64,000 nucleotides of DNA, taken from the NCBI GenBank assembly GCA_905221605.1, contig CAJNDS010002705.1, forward strand, positions 226,001 through 290,000, given 5' to 3'. Of the stretch, positions 10,126 to 21,215 are shown piece by piece; position 1 is the stretch's first letter, and each line of letters starts with the position of its first letter. The notes beneath the pieces are model-generated. The model worked only from the letters and a program-made list of their open reading frames with translations. It was not told the DNA's origin and made no database searches. The DNA is from Symbiodinium natans (Eukaryota; Sar; Dinophyceae; Suessiales; Symbiodiniaceae). A program made the position numbers and the translations under genes.

Positions 10126-10689
10126 AACCTGAACACTAATAGATCTGGACCCAGAGGCTGCTTCGAGTCCAGAAGTGTATTGGAGAACATCGGCTCGCAT
10201 TCCCCTGTGAACCCCAGCCCGCTCAAGAAGCTTATAATACAAGGGTTTAGGGTTTAGGGTTTAGGGTTTAGGGTTAGGGTTTAGGGTTTAGGGTTCCTAA
10301 GTATTACTAAATAGCCTTAATTTTGGGAGGAACCTAGGGGGGGTAGTACACAGGGGTAGCAGGGGAACTCATGTTTGTAATACAACCTAACTGGGCCCCT
10401 TATTGTTCGCTTTGTATTTGGGTTCGAGTTAGGCTTCCTCGCCCCAAACCCTAAACCCTAAACCCTAAACCCTAAACATACCTAAACCCTAAACCCTAAA
10501 CCCCAAGTGCCGGCAGACCATGCGCGAGGTGGCACTGACAACTCGGCAGGACATGACAAAGTGCATGTCCAGCGCGGGGCCGGGACTCTTTTCCCTCACA
10601 CCCGAAACCCGGCATTCACAACTCTTCTGAACTTCAGACTAAAGGCCTAAGGTTTGGGGTTTAGGGTTTAGGGTTTAGGGTAACACCTT

Positions 10690-11160
10690 TCGCTGCTCTA
10701 GCCCTACAATGTAGGGTATTACTTGGCTCTACTTTTTTGGATCCTCCCAGGGGTCTGGGTATAAGCCGTAAGCAGCAAGCCAAAACCCACCCGACTCCAT
10801 CCGAGCATAAACGAACCACCTCACCCTACCAAGACACCAACAACTCCGATGCCCAGTAGCACGCGTAGTCATCTTGTTGCCGTCTATGCAGCACAAAAAG
10901 GGGGCATTCAATGTTAGGTAGAAATATTGAGGGCAACCTAAACCCTAATCTCTTGAACCCTGAAACCTCAAAATTGCAAACCCTACACCCCAAAGTCGAA
11001 CTCAAAACCATGATTGGGTCCCTGGCGATCATGAGCACCGAAACCTCCCAAAACCGCTCGAGGTGTGAGGTGGGTGGGTGGGGAGGTAGTGCCCGGGTGC
11101 ATTTGCGCTCATTCCCTAGACCCATAAACCTGAAACCCAAATCCTAAAGCCTAAACCCCA
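10690..11160. other. Unique spacer with weak exon-like segments
   Basis: Several open frames of 60-100 codons occur on both strands. One plus-strand segment (10,996-11,062) reads ELKTMIGSLAIMSTETSQNR and is followed by GAGGTGTGAG, a possible donor. I cannot choose between strands here. Confidence 0.2.
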
Positions 11161-11383
11161 AACCCTAAACCCTAAACCCTAAACTCTCCAAGGCCTGACT
11201 GAGGACTACGCACTTCGTGAGGCGCGGGAGATGCAGGGAGCCCGCATGCCGCGTAATTTGAAGGACGGACCTCGAACCAAATGATCAACATAGGGGTCGG
11301 AATCATTGCCACTAGTGTTCAGGGTTTAGGGTTTCCTTATGGCCCCCATCATATACTTCTACTATAGTGACAGTTCCTCCCCT

Positions 11384-11462
11384 CCCCCCCCCCCCCCCCC
11401 CCCCCCCCAGGAAAAAACAAACACACACACACACACAGGAAAAAACAAACACACACACACAC

Positions 11463-11505
<43 letters not shown>

Positions 11506-11529
11506 CACGCACACACACACACACACATA
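11384..11529. repeat. Compound microsatellite: poly-C, (AC)n, (ACAG)n, (AC)n
   Basis: About 25 C are followed by two copies of a GGAAAAAACAAACACAC unit, a perfect (CAGA)n run of about ten units, then (CA)n. All long frames across it are low-complexity artefacts. Confidence 0.95.
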
Positions 11530-11635
11530 CACAAAAACCTATTCTAATTCTTCGGGCCCCCATATTATGCGGCTTCTATGTTGTGGAGCGGAAGCCGTGG
11601 TGAGGGCGGTATGACATCACAAGAGTTGCTCCCTG

Positions 11636-11742
11636 AATCTTATTCCCCTATATACCCCCGTATATACCTAAGTAGCCCCCAAATAACCCCTAAAGAAACC
11701 CTAAGGTCCCTCAAAAGGGTTCCTCATAAGGGTCCCTCCTTC
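11636..11742. mobile_element. MITE-like family K, copy K2 (partial)
   Basis: CTTATTCCCCTATATA through GTATATACCTAAGTAGCC to GGGTCCCTCCTT is the inverse of the element at 32,961-33,129. The K2 left terminus is missing or changed. Confidence 0.6.
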
Positions 11743-12193
11743 AGTCCCTTGAGCAGCAACAGAAACCTCTCGAAGGGTTGGAGGTCTAGAAGCCCCCTAC
11801 CCCCTGAAGCGCCTATGCTAGGCCTGCAGCCCCTGACGAAAACCCGCGCCAAATTCCCAAACCCTTAAGGCTTTAAAGGGTTTTGGGAACCCCTGAAACC
11901 CTCACCCCTCCGTAGCAAGGGTTTAGGGTTTAGGGTTTAGGGTTCAGGGTTTAGGGTTTAAGGTTTAGGGTTTAGGGTTTAGGGGGTGCAGCCAACGACA
12001 GGAAGCCCTGTTTCTGGAAAGGCCTTACACCTTCAACCAAGAAATCCGAAACCCCTTCTAGAAGAGCAGCCGATGAACAAAAGTCCTAAGCCCTAAACCC
12101 TCAACCATGAACGCTGAACCCTGAATCCTGAATCCTGAACCCTAAACCCTAAACCCTAAACCCTAAACCCCTAAACCCTAAACCCCACAACAG

Positions 12194-12249
12194 GCCATCC
12201 AGCTCCCGAACGCGCGGGAGGGCTCTCTCCAGCGCCTGCCAGAGGCACT
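12194..12249 (+). CDS. Candidate internal exon
   Basis: CCCCACAACAG precedes and CACTGTTGAC follows a 56-nt segment whose frame reads AIQLPNAREGSLQRLPEA. Third codon positions are strongly G/C, unlike the surrounding AT-balanced repeats, and the peptide is helix-like. The flanks are a CCCTAAA block and MITE J1. Short, so low confidence. Confidence 0.27.
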
Positions 12250-12282
12250 GTTGACATGAGTTCAATTCTCTAAATGACTACG

Positions 12283-12385
12283 AATTGCTTAAGAACCCCC
12301 CCAAGAAATGCAAGTATTCTTCCTTATAGGGGTATTATAGGGACTATTATTCTTCTTCTTTGTTTTTTGGGGCTTCTTAAGCCAA
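12283..12385. mobile_element. MITE family J, copy J1 (about 100 bp)
   Basis: AATTGCTTAAGAACCCCCCC on the left faces GGGGCTTCTTAAGC on the right as terminal inverted repeats. CAAGTATTCTTCCTTATAGG inside is shared with copies at 19,261, 24,267 and 58,038. Non-coding. Confidence 0.75.
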
Positions 12386-12405
12386 GAATAGATCAGGGTC
12401 CATTT

Positions 12406-12500
12406 GGGGGGGGGGGGGGGGGGTACTTCTTTTATAAGGTGCCCGTACGAAAAAAAGGGACCCCAAAAGGTAACCAATTTTAGAGAGCTATCCTCTCTGT

Positions 12501-12540
<40 letters not shown>

Positions 12541-12580
12541 CTGTGCGTCCGTGTGCGTGCGTGCGCGTGCGTGCGTGTGT
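12406..12580. repeat. G18 run and (GT)n/(GTGC)n microsatellite
   Basis: Eighteen G at 12,406-12,423 end in GTAC. After unique sequence, (GT)n at about 12,503-12,532 grades into GGGT and GTGC units. Confidence 0.93.
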
Positions 12581-13601
12581 TTATCCAAATGGGTCGCTCT
12601 TTTAATCCTAGGTTACTCTTGGGTCTAGCCTTCCTGTTACCCCGAAAACCCAAGCCCTAAATCCCCCAAAACCTGAACCCTAGGCTCTGAAGCCGAAGTC
12701 AAAACCATCCCAGGCCCCACATGACTTTCAACTTTTTTTGGGTTTGGTTTAGGGCTGGGGGTTGGGGTTTAGGGGTTTAGGGTTTAGGGTTCAGGGTTTA
12801 GGGTTTTGGGTCTTCCTTTTTTTCGTAATCCCTTCCCCCTAATATTAAATAACCCCCCCCCCCCCCAGAAACTCGAAATGTGTTTTTAATATAAGGGGGA
12901 GGTTTGTATCCAAATGTCATGTTTGGGGTCCAAAGGGGTTAGGGTCTGGGCTGGGAAGGGAGGGAAGGGAGCTTCAGGATGTTGGTTGGCTTGAGGGTTT
13001 TGGGAGCCCCGAACCCCGGAATGGTGTTTAAAAGGCGGGGTCGGTTTCGGCAGGACTTTCCGGAAAGTGTTTTTATAATTAGGGGGGGTTTAATAAAAGG
13101 GGGAAGGGAGTACTTCGGGTTCCACTCAGCCACCGAAGCAGAAGCCTTCACAGGGCGCGCAGCTGCTGCCTGCGCAGGCCATGAAAGGGCAGGACTTGAC
13201 CAGCGGGAGACCACAGCAATTCAGGGTCTTTTTTTTTGTTTGGGGTGGGGGAACGGGGGGGGGGGGGCGGGGGGGTTCGGATCTCCATGAGACTTGTGGT
13301 TTTCTGGGTTTAGGTGTGAGAAGTCTGGGATGTGGGGATTAGGGATTAGGGTTTAGGGATTAGGGATATGGGGCGCTGCTGCCAGAAATTCGCCGCGCCA
13401 GAATCTCGCGAGGGTTTTAATACCTGTATCGGTGTACATGTAGGACGCCCAGAATACCTCTTTTTTTTTTAAAGCTGTTTCTCCCTTTTTGTGTGGAGCT
13501 AGGATCTCTTATCACAAGCCCTAGAAAACAAGGAAGGGCGCCCCCTTCATAGGTTGGACCTGGATGCAGTGTCGTGGCAGCTGCCTCTCAGGGTGCAACG
13601 T

Positions 13602-13672
13602 TTAGGGTTTAGGGTTTAGGGTTTAGGGTTTAGGGTTTGGGGTTTAGGGTTTAGGGTTTAGGGTTTAGGGTA
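13602..13672. repeat. ITS, TTTAGGG, about 10 units
   Basis: A pure array with one TTTGGGG variant, flanked by unique sequence. Confidence 0.93.
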
Positions 13673-13925
13673 GGAGAGCCCCAGGTAGTCATACCACTAT
13701 CCGGGACAGTCTCAGGTAGTTTCCATGTTTCTGAAACCCTGGCTCTCTTACCCTTATCCACATAAACCCTGCACCCTAACAATTCAATCCTAGCCAGTAG
13801 CCATGTAGGATCCCAGATATGAGACCTGTCTCTTACGTGTATATTTGTGATTGAGTCTGGGGATCAGATGCATCTATAAGTCGTTCGTGGTTTTGTAGCC
13901 CTCAGCTTTTCCATCAGCAGCGAAC

Positions 13926-14013
13926 CTTAGTATGGGCCCTTAAGTGGCGACTCTTACTATACCCCCTATAGACCCTATACAACCCAAGGCCCATACTTCA
14001 GGGACCGTGTAAC
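13926..14013. mobile_element. MITE-like family M, copy M1 without telomeric insert
   Basis: GTATGGGCCCTTAAG near the left and GGCCCATACTTCAGGGACC near the right are inverted. The centre reads ACCCCCTATAGACCCTATAC. This is the comparison copy showing what M2, M3 and M4 look like without CCCTAAA units. Its central CCCTATA motifs already resemble the telomeric heptamer. Confidence 0.65.
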
Positions 14014-14082
14014 AGCTTGGGGTTTAGGGTTTAGGGTTTAGGGTTTAGGGTTTAGGGTTTAGGGTTTAGGGTTTAGGGTTTA

Positions 14083-14275
14083 GGGCAATACCCCTTAACT
14101 AAGGAATATACCTTAAATCACAGTATGGATCTTATAATTTCAGGTATATTCCTTAAACCCTAACACCTAAACCCCTAAACCCCTAAGCCCCTAAACCCCT
14201 AAACCCCTAAACCCCTAAACCCCTAAACCCCGAAACCCTAAACCCTAAACAAGGGGTATAACGGGCTCTTTGGGC
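14083..14275. mobile_element. Family H element split by CCCCTAAA array
   Basis: The left end GGGCAATACCCCTTAACTAA and right end CAAGGGGTATAACGGGCTC are inverse copies of the family H terminus (compare GAGCCCAATACCCCTTG near 2,800). Between them lie about 70 bp of element and then a run of mostly 8-mer CCCCTAAA units (about 14,157-14,249). Confidence 0.65.
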
Positions 14276-14377
14276 AAAGCACGCGTGTGCTTTGAGGTCC
14301 GGTAGCCCTTCGTTCGCTACAGGACATGGTCGTGGCCCCGGCGGTTGCGGTCTCTAAGGGCGCGTTGTGTACAATAG

Positions 14378-14592
14378 CCCTAAACCCGAAACCCGAAACC
14401 CGAAACCCTGAACCCTGAACCCTAAACCCTAAACCCTAAACCCTAAACCCTAAACCCTAAACCCTAAACCCTAAACCCTAAACCCTAAACCCTAAACCCT
14501 AAACCCCAAACCCCAAACCCCAAACCCCAAACCCTAAACCCTAAACCCTAACCCTAAACCCTAAACCCTAAAGGGTTTATAGGGTTTAGGGC
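14378..14592. repeat. ITS, CCCTAAA with CCCGAAA and CCCCAAA runs, ending in an inverted unit pair
   Basis: Runs of CCCGAAA, CCCTGAA, CCCTAAA and CCCCAAA follow each other. At about 14,571 the array meets TTTATAGGGTTTAGGG in the opposite orientation, giving a small head-to-head junction. Confidence 0.93.
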
Positions 14593-14626
14593 TTATTCTA
14601 ACTACAGCCACCCTGCTTATGCCTAG

Positions 14627-14653
14627 AACTGGCCGTGGACCTTGAAGTAGAGT
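14627..14653 (+). CDS. Weak candidate mini-exon
   Basis: A 27-nt segment between CCTAG and GTGTCTG, frame LAVDLEVE. It is listed only as an example of the many tiny open segments between ITS blocks; alone it is not evidence of a gene. Confidence 0.12.
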
Positions 14654-15168
14654 GTGTCTGAGCTGAATCCGCAAACTTCAGGTGCAGCCTTTGGTGGGCT
14701 AGCAGACTTCTTTCTTGCTGAGGAACAAAGGGTTTAGGGTTTAGGGTTTAGAGGTTAGGGTTTAGGGTTTAGGGTTTAGGGTTGACTTCTCGCTGAGGAA
14801 CTCAAGCCAAGTTACAATATGCCGGGCTTGTACACTACATAGACGTATTGGGAACTTCTTGAGTTCCTTCACAAGAACTCAGCCAGGGCTTTCCAAAAGT
14901 ACGGTGCCTGAATCGTCCATCCACTCACCGACTTGCTTCGGCACTAGAATCCCGAACAAACTCCAAGATTGTTTTGACAAGGTCTGTGAAGAGATGTTGA
15001 TGGTTTTTGCAGGCTGCAAGATGCGAAGCGATCGTGCGCAAGCGAATGGCCGAAGTGCAATTGAACCTAAACCCTAAACGCACCCTAAACCCTAAACCCT
15101 GAACGTTCATGCTTTTCGAGCTCCACTCAACGCTAAGCCCTAGACCTCGCGCCTCAGGTTTCTTGCCC

Positions 15169-15450
15169 CCATATGAAGTAGGGTTGATATTACTGTTATT
15201 GGTGTGTGTATATATATATATGAGGTTCCTCTTTAACACTGGTGAGTGTATATACCGGGTAGCCTTTTGGGGATACAAGACATATGTACCCTACTTCATA
15301 CAACTAGGTGGAACTTTACTGCATTTTTATCACTTCATAGTTAAGTCTTGGGGTTCCACTAATTTCATGTTAAGTGAGCTAGACAGTCAAATCTTTCTTG
15401 GGGAGCTAAAGAGCAACCAAGATACGATATACTATACCCTACTTCATATG
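15169..15450. repeat. Dispersed repeat family D, copy 1
   Basis: CATATGAAGTAGGGT at the left has an inverted partner ACCCTACTTCATATG at about 15,437-15,451. The body (GGTGAGTGTATATA, GGGGATACAAG, ACTAGGTGG, CACTTCATA, GTCTTGGG) recurs at 18,085-18,320. A second partial unit follows at about 15,470-15,565. Probably a fold-back element of about 280 bp. Confidence 0.7.
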
Positions 15451-16454
15451 AAGCACTGTTCCTGTTTCTGGTGAGTGTATATAAGGTTCCTGTTTAATAT
15501 TGGTGAGTGTATATACTTGGTGTCCTTTTCGGGGTACAAGACATATATACCCTACCTTATATGCCTTTAAAAGCACTACCCAGCAAGATGCGATGGACGT
15601 GAGGCCTGAGAAGCCCCAGAACTTCCAACCCGAAACCCTAAACCCTAAGCCCTAAACCCTAAACCGCCCTAAACCCTAAACCCTAAACCCTAAACCCTGA
15701 ACCCTGAACCCTAAACCCTAAACCTTAAACCCTAAACGCCAACCCTGGATGCCGAGGTCTTGCCAGTCAAGCTCGTCTTTGCTTGGAAGAGAGAGGCGGG
15801 CGTGGGGGTTTTTGGGGGGTTCTTGGGGGGGGGGGGTATCAGAATTCAGGATTTAGGGTTTAGGATGTTTGTGTGTTGGGTGTTAGGGTCTGGGGTTTAG
15901 GGTTTAGGATTCGAACTTCAAAACCCCGGGGTTGGGGTCAAGTGCTCAGGGTTTTGTGGTGCGATAAACCCTAAACCCTAAATCCTAAACCCTGAGGAAA
16001 AAAAGGGTTGGATTCTGCTATGGCTTGCTCCTGGGAGCTAGCAAAGGGGATGCGCACACAGGGGTTCCCTTTGAAGGGATGTATCATAGGGCATCCTGAC
16101 GGGTCGCCCCTTATAGGGTTTAGGGTTTAGGGTTTCGGGTTTAGGGTTTAGGGTTTAGGTTTTAGGGTCAGGGTTTAGGGTCTACGTTGTTAGGGGATGT
16201 AGTTGGTTTGGGGGATACGTAGTATGGAACCTCCTACATCGGGCTTGACCTGAATCGTGGCCATCAAGCAATGTTCTGGCAAACCCCAGGCCCTGTACCT
16301 TAGGGTTTAGGGTTTACGATTTAGGGTTTAGGGTCCCCTCTACCTCAAATCCTTTTGGGGGATTAGTAGTCTACGACCTTGAAAGGGTACAACCTAGGAC
16401 ATAAGAAGGAGCCTTTTGGTGTACCACAATATACCCCAACACACCCTATCACCC

Positions 16455-16607
16455 TACTTGAAGGTTCATGGTACTTACTAACCAAGTATAACTGGGCTTA
16501 TAACCCTACTTATAATTGGGTTACCCCCTAGAAGGCCCTTCAGGGGTATTATAAGTAGGGCTAAGTACAGTTATAATTGGTTAGTAAGTACCATGAACCT
16601 TCAAGTA
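16455..16607. mobile_element. MITE family A, copy A4 (153 bp)
   Basis: TACTTGAAGG and CCTTCAAGTA termini. The interior TTGGGTTACCCCCTAGAAGG matches the 155-bp subfamily (A1, A6, A7, A8). Confidence 0.85.
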
Positions 16608-16688
16608 CCCCAAACTTGTGCATGGCCGAGCTCAAGCCCGCAACCCCTCAATCCAAAACCTCCAAACCCTAAACCCTACACCCGACCG

Positions 16689-17341
16689 ACACACACACAC
16701 ACACACACCCACACACACACACACCCCACCCACCCACCCACCCACCCACCCACCCACCCACCCACCCACCCACCCACGCACCCACGCACCCACGCACCCA
16801 CGCACCCACGCACCCACGCACCCACGCACCCACGCACCCGCGCACCCACGCACCCACGCACCCACACCCACGCACCCACACACACACGCACCCACGCACG
16901 CACGCAGGCACGCACGCACGCGCACGCGCACGCAGGCACGCGCACGCAGGCACGCGCACGCAGCACGCGCACGCGCACGCGCACGCGCACGCGCACGCGC
17001 CCGCCGCGCACCGCGCACGCGCACTGCGCACACGCGCACACGCGCACACGCGCACGCGCACAACGCGCACACACACACGCGCACACGCGCACGCGCAGCG
17101 CACACGCGGCACACGCGCACGCACTCGCGCACACGCGCACACACGCGCACACGCGCACACGCGCACGCGCACACGCGCACACGCGCACGCACCGCGCACG
17201 CGCAACGCGCACACGCTGCGCCACGCGCACACGCGCACACGCGCGCACGCGCGCCGCGCGCACGCGGCACGCGGCGCGCACGCACACACGGCGCACGCAC
17301 ACACGCGCGCACGCACACACGCACACCACGCACAACACACA

Positions 17342-17432
<91 letters not shown>
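16689..17432. repeat. 743-bp compound microsatellite (AC)n / (ACCC)n / (ACGC)n
   Basis: (AC)n at both edges encloses (ACCC)n, then (ACGC)n/(ACCCACGC)n, then a degenerate CG-rich ACGCGC core. The alternating purine-pyrimidine sequence could adopt Z-DNA. The very long open frames on both strands (His/Thr/Pro/Arg or Cys/Val) follow directly from the repeat and should not be taken as proteins. Confidence 0.97.
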
Positions 17433-17435
<3 letters not shown>

Positions 17436-18084
17436 GGGCCCGAACACCCAATCCCAGGCAGCCCGCGAAGAGCACCAAAGGCCGAACCAATGGTTTCAGG
17501 GCATTTAAGGGCTTTTGGTTTGAGAAGCTCTCGCCTCAGCATTTAAGGGTTTAGGGTTTAGGGTTCAGGGTTTAGGGTTCGGGTGAAGGTTCTATAGGCT
17601 GTAGGCGTTAGGGTTCCTGGGGCCCCACGGATTTTTGACTTCATGGTTTACCCTAAACCCTAAACCCTAACACGTCCTTGGTTTTTCGGTGCTGTGGTCC
17701 TCCTGGTCCGCGCCCTGTGGTCCTCTGATGCTTCGTGCCTTTCTGGTCTTTGCTCCCTTTGTTTCCCGCCTGAAATTAAATCCTTGCCCTTACAGAGGAC
17801 CCCCTAAACCCTAAACCCTAAACCCTAAACCCTAAACCCTAAACCCTAAACCCTAAACCCTAAACCCTAAACGACCCGAGTGGAGGGTTTAGGCACCTAC
17901 CGAGGTTCATGGCGCCTACAAGTCGGGTTGCAAGTGGTAAGCAACTTAGTGGCTGCAACCTTTAACATTCTGGGGCAAGGGTTTAGGGTTTAGGGTTTAG
18001 GGTTTAGGGTTTAGGGTTTAGGGTTTATGGTTTCGGGGTATTTAGGGTTGCGTAGGTAACCTTTAACCTTGTGGGGTGTACACG

Positions 18085-18320
18085 AAACAGGGTTTACATT
18101 GCTGTTGTTGGTGAGTTTTTTTTGTTTAATACTGGTGAGTGTATATATTGGGTGTCCTTTTGGGGATACAAGGGAATATACACCCTACTTCATCTAACTA
18201 GGTGGGGCTTTACTACAGCTTCATCACTTTATAAGTCTTGGGCTTCCACTAATGTCATATGAAGTGAGCTAAAAGTTCATAACCTTTTTGGCGGAGGCAA
18301 AGAGCAAACAAGATAATACT
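18085..18320. repeat. Dispersed repeat family D, copy 2
   Basis: It shares GGTGAGTGTATATA, GGTGTCCTTTTGGGGATACA, ACCCTACTTCAT, ACTAGGTGG and TCATATGAAGTGAGCTA with 15,181-15,400, with small indels. The left terminus is less preserved than in copy 1. Confidence 0.7.
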
Positions 18321-18486
18321 GCCATAATTGCAAAGCTTAGCCTTTTTCGGCCCAGGGTGCTCAGCAACTAGGGCAAGATGGTCCGGCGAATCCTAGCCAA
18401 AGGAAACTGTAAACCCTGATGCTGAGAAGAAGTGCTCAAGGGTGTGTCTGACAGGCTCCCACCCTCCCCACCCGCCTACATACACT

Positions 18487-18562
18487 CAAACCCTAAACCC
18501 TAAACCCTAATCCCTAAACTCGAATCCCTCAACCCTCAACCCTCAACCCTCACCCCTCCACC

Positions 18563-18594
<32 letters not shown>

Positions 18595-18661
18595 ACCCTA
18601 AACCCTAAACCCTAAACCCTAAACCCCAAACCCTAAACCCTAAACCCTAAACCCTAAACCC
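18487..18661. repeat. ITS, CCCTAAA with CCCTCAA run
   Basis: About nine consecutive CCCTCAA-type units (about 18,530-18,596) sit inside a CCCTAAA block. The opposite-orientation block at 18,759-18,862 lies only about 100 bp away. Confidence 0.93.
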
Positions 18662-18758
18662 CACCACGCCCGAGCCCTGAGCGCTGAGCCCTGAGCTCCA
18701 GGGAGGTCCACCTCCGTCGCTTGGGTTGGGCCAGCCACTGAGATCTCTGCAGCGTGCT

Positions 18759-18862
18759 GGGGTTTGGGGTTTAGGGTTTTAGGGTTTAGGGTTTAGGGTT
18801 TAGGGTTTAGGGTTTAGGGTTTAGGGTTTAGGGTTTAGGGTCTATAGGGTCTAGGGTTTAGG
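18759..18862. repeat. ITS, TTTAGGG, about 12 units
   Basis: A mostly pure block that starts with TTTGGGG and ends with TCTATAGGG/TCTAGGG variants. Confidence 0.93.
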
Positions 18863-19260
18863 GCACAGTTTGGAACCTAGACAGGGTTTTGGGGGGTTTA
18901 GGGGCACCCCAAACGCTAAAGCCTGGAGCCCTGCAAACAAGGCGCTGAGCTTCGGGAGCTTCCCAGACTTCTGAAACCCTAAGGGTTGTTTAGAGTTTAG
19001 GGTTTAGGGTTTAGGGTTGAGGGTCGAGGGTTTGGGGTTTAGGGTTTACGGTTTGGGGTTTGGGGTTTGGGTTTGGGGTTTGGGGTGGAACCCAAAAAAC
19101 TAAGCTTACCGGTGCTGAAGGGGAGATGAGGATCCCGAGAATTGTATTTATGCCCCCTACACTAAGGCCCCTCACTTACTTTGCCACTTCCCCTCAAGCA
19201 CCAGTTTGTAAACAACCCTAAACCTCTGCACTTCTCAATGGGTTTCAGGTTCTCGGGTTT

Positions 19261-19340
19261 ACTACTATTTGCTGAAGGACCCCTTCAAAAACATAAGTAT
19301 TCTTCCTTGCAAGTGCAGAATGGTTCTAAGCAAAAACTAG
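19261..19340. mobile_element. MITE family J, copy J3 (shortened)
   Basis: CTACTATTTGCTGAAGGACC on the left, AAGTATTCTTCCTTGCAAG inside and GGTTCTAAGCAAAAACTAG on the right follow the family J plan. A right-end fragment of another copy (GGGGTTCTTAAGCAGATAG) lies at about 19,899-19,920. Confidence 0.6.
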
Positions 19341-19360
19341 TTCAGGGCCCCCGCCACTGA

Positions 19361-19717
19361 AGCCCGAACCCCTCCCCTCTGAGGGACCTTAAATGGATTT
19401 CCGAGGAACGTGCGTTGATGTGGAAAAACATCCCGGTGTTCCTCAAGTTCGTTCGCGAGGCTGACGCCTTGAACAGGCCCTCCGAGCTGGCGTTGGCACG
19501 CTGCGGCCGCTGGGGCAGGAACTTGGACATGGCTGTGAGGACGAGCCGCACCCAGATGTCATCCGGGTCCGGGTACCAGGAGAGAGCATTTGCCGGCAAC
19601 TGTCCGGTTCATTTTGCAGTGAGAGCGGACCTAGGTTCCCAGGCTCCCAGCTCCCAGGCTCCCAGGATCGTGCTGGTAGTCTTGAGTTCCTACAGCCTGC
19701 CACAAATTCAACAATAG
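19361..19717 (+). CDS. Open frame or exon of unknown protein
   Basis: Open from 19,361 to TAA at 19,715. The central part (LMWKNIPVFLKFVREADALN and on to RCGRWGRNLDMAV) has clearly G/C-biased third positions over about 60 codons, better than the overlapping minus-strand frame. AG sites near 19,383 and a GCTGTGAGG donor-like site near 19,533 could mark an exon. The C-terminal third is weaker. No family recognised, and there is no ATG at a sensible start. Confidence 0.35.
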   Translation, partial: SPNPSPLRDLKWISEERALMWKNIPVFLKFVREADALNRPSELALARCGRWGRNLDMAVRTSRTQMSSGSGYQERAFAGNCPVHFAVRADLGSQAPSSQAPRIVLVVLSSYSLPQIQQ

Positions 19718-19921
19718 CAGCCGTGTGCTGCGGGCCCTCGATTGCCCGACAGTGACAGAGGGCAGGTCATGTCCGCTAGTCCTAAACCCTAAGCCCTCAA
19801 ACGCACGAACTGCCCACCCTAAACCCTAGACCCTAAACTCTAAACCCTGGCTGTCCTTCAAGAATTCAGAGAATGATCCCTATATTTCTTAATTCTTTGG
19901 GGTTCTTAAGCAGATAGTAGA

Positions 19922-19981
19922 AAGGCCGGCCGATTTGCACGCACCATCGTCAGTGATGTGCAAGCGCTGCCGCGCTCTCAG
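19922..19981 (+). CDS. Weak candidate exon
   Basis: After GTAGAAAG an open segment reads AGRFARTIVSDVQALPRSQ, then CAGTGTACG. It is short, between a family J fragment and a TTTAGGG block. Confidence 0.15.
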
Positions 19982-20002
19982 TGTACGCGGTGGCTCTGCC
20001 CA

Positions 20003-20127
20003 CGGGTTTAGGGTTTAGGGTTTATATAAGGGGTTAAGGGTGTAAGGGTTTAAGGGTTTAAGGGTTTAAGGGTTTAAGGGTTTAAGGGTTTAAGGGTTTA
20101 AGGGTTTAAGGGTTTAGGGTTTAGGGC
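20003..20127. repeat. Octamer telomere-like array TTTAAGGG
   Basis: TTTAGGG units flank about nine units of the 8-mer TTTAAGGG (about 20,043-20,114). The array then meets GACCCTAAACCC in the opposite orientation. Confidence 0.92.
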
Positions 20128-20860
20128 TAGACCCTAAACCCTGGCCTGAAGCTCGAGGCGCAGGAGCTTTGGGGGTTTTAGGGCTGAGGGCCTTCGGGTT
20201 TTGAGGGTTTAGGGCCGACAGGGGCTCAAAGAAGGAGTATTCTGTGCGGTGTATGAGGTAGGATTCATGCCAACGCGTGGTCGTACGCGATTGCCGCTGC
20301 CAGCTTTACAGAAAGCCCTGAACAAACAACACACACACACATATCTACATATCTGTATCTGCATATATATATATACATATATATATATGTATATATATAT
20401 ATATAAACGTGGTTCGCGGTTTGCCGTTCCCCGCCATGGTATCCCCCAATGGTATCCCTCCCGTAAAGCCTAAACCCCCCTCACGTGAACCATAAAAACC
20501 TTGAACCTTAAGCCCTAAACCCTGAACCTGAAGCCCCAGACCCTAAACCTTAAACGTAAACCCTAAACCCCCACCCCCAACCACACCACATGTACGTGTG
20601 TGTATATGGTATATATATATATATGTATGTTGGTTTCTTACTTTTTTGCTTTTTTTACACACATTTTTAAGAGGCATAACCGTACCGATCGGTGTCCTGG
20701 TGCGTCTCCCTCTGCAAAGCAGCACTAGCCAGCATTTCGCGTCCCATTCCGCTTATTGTCCTGCCGTGCTGGGTTTAGGGTTTCAGGTGGTTTAGGGGTT
20801 GGGGGTTTAGGGTTTAGGGCCCTAAAGCGGAAGCTCCTCAAACCCGCAGCCCCAAAACCC

Positions 20861-21215
20861 AAACCCTAAACCCTAAGCCCGAAGCCCTAAACCCCAAGCC
20901 CTCAGCCCTAAACCCTAAGCTCTCAGCCCTGAACCCTAAACCCTAAACCCTAAACCCTAAACCCTAAACCCTAAACCCTAAACCCTAAACCCGAAGCTCA
21001 GGCTGCAGGAGGTCGACGAGGACCACGAGGCCTTCACCACAGCGGAGGGCAGCCTTCCAGGCGGGTCTGCAGGATGAGGGTTTAGGGTTTGGGGTTTAGG
21101 GTTTAGGGTTTAGGGCTAGGGTTTAGGGCTTAGGGTTTAGGGTTTAGGGTTTAGGGTTTAGGGATGAGGGTGTAGGGTTTGGGGATGAGGGATTAGGGTT
21201 CAGGGTTTAGGGTTG
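20861..21215. repeat. Facing ITS pair around an 80-bp unique segment
   Basis: CCCTAAA-type units occupy 20,861-20,995 and TTTAGGG-type units 21,078-21,215. The roughly 80 bp between them have an open plus-strand frame (LRLQEVDEDHEAFTTAEG) between GAAG and GGGTCTG. The geometry, a unique segment bounded by outward-facing telomere repeats, recurs many times in the window. Confidence 0.6.

Noticed and set aside
11312-11614. Open frames across 11.3-11.6 kb
   Set aside because: They are entirely poly-C, (AC)n and (CAGA)n sequence.
8627-14592. Concatenated ciliate-like gene-sized chromosomes (telomere-gene-telomere units)
   Set aside because: Outward-facing pairs do occur, but many neighbouring blocks share orientation, unique segments are mostly only 80-400 bp, and MITEs span the blocks. 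Joined minichromosomes would not give this pattern.
16593-17546. Very long open frames (270-317 codons) on both strands
   Set aside because: They are translations of the (AC)n/(ACCC)n/(ACGC)n microsatellite, open in several frames on both strands at once, with His/Thr/Arg or Cys/Val composition only.
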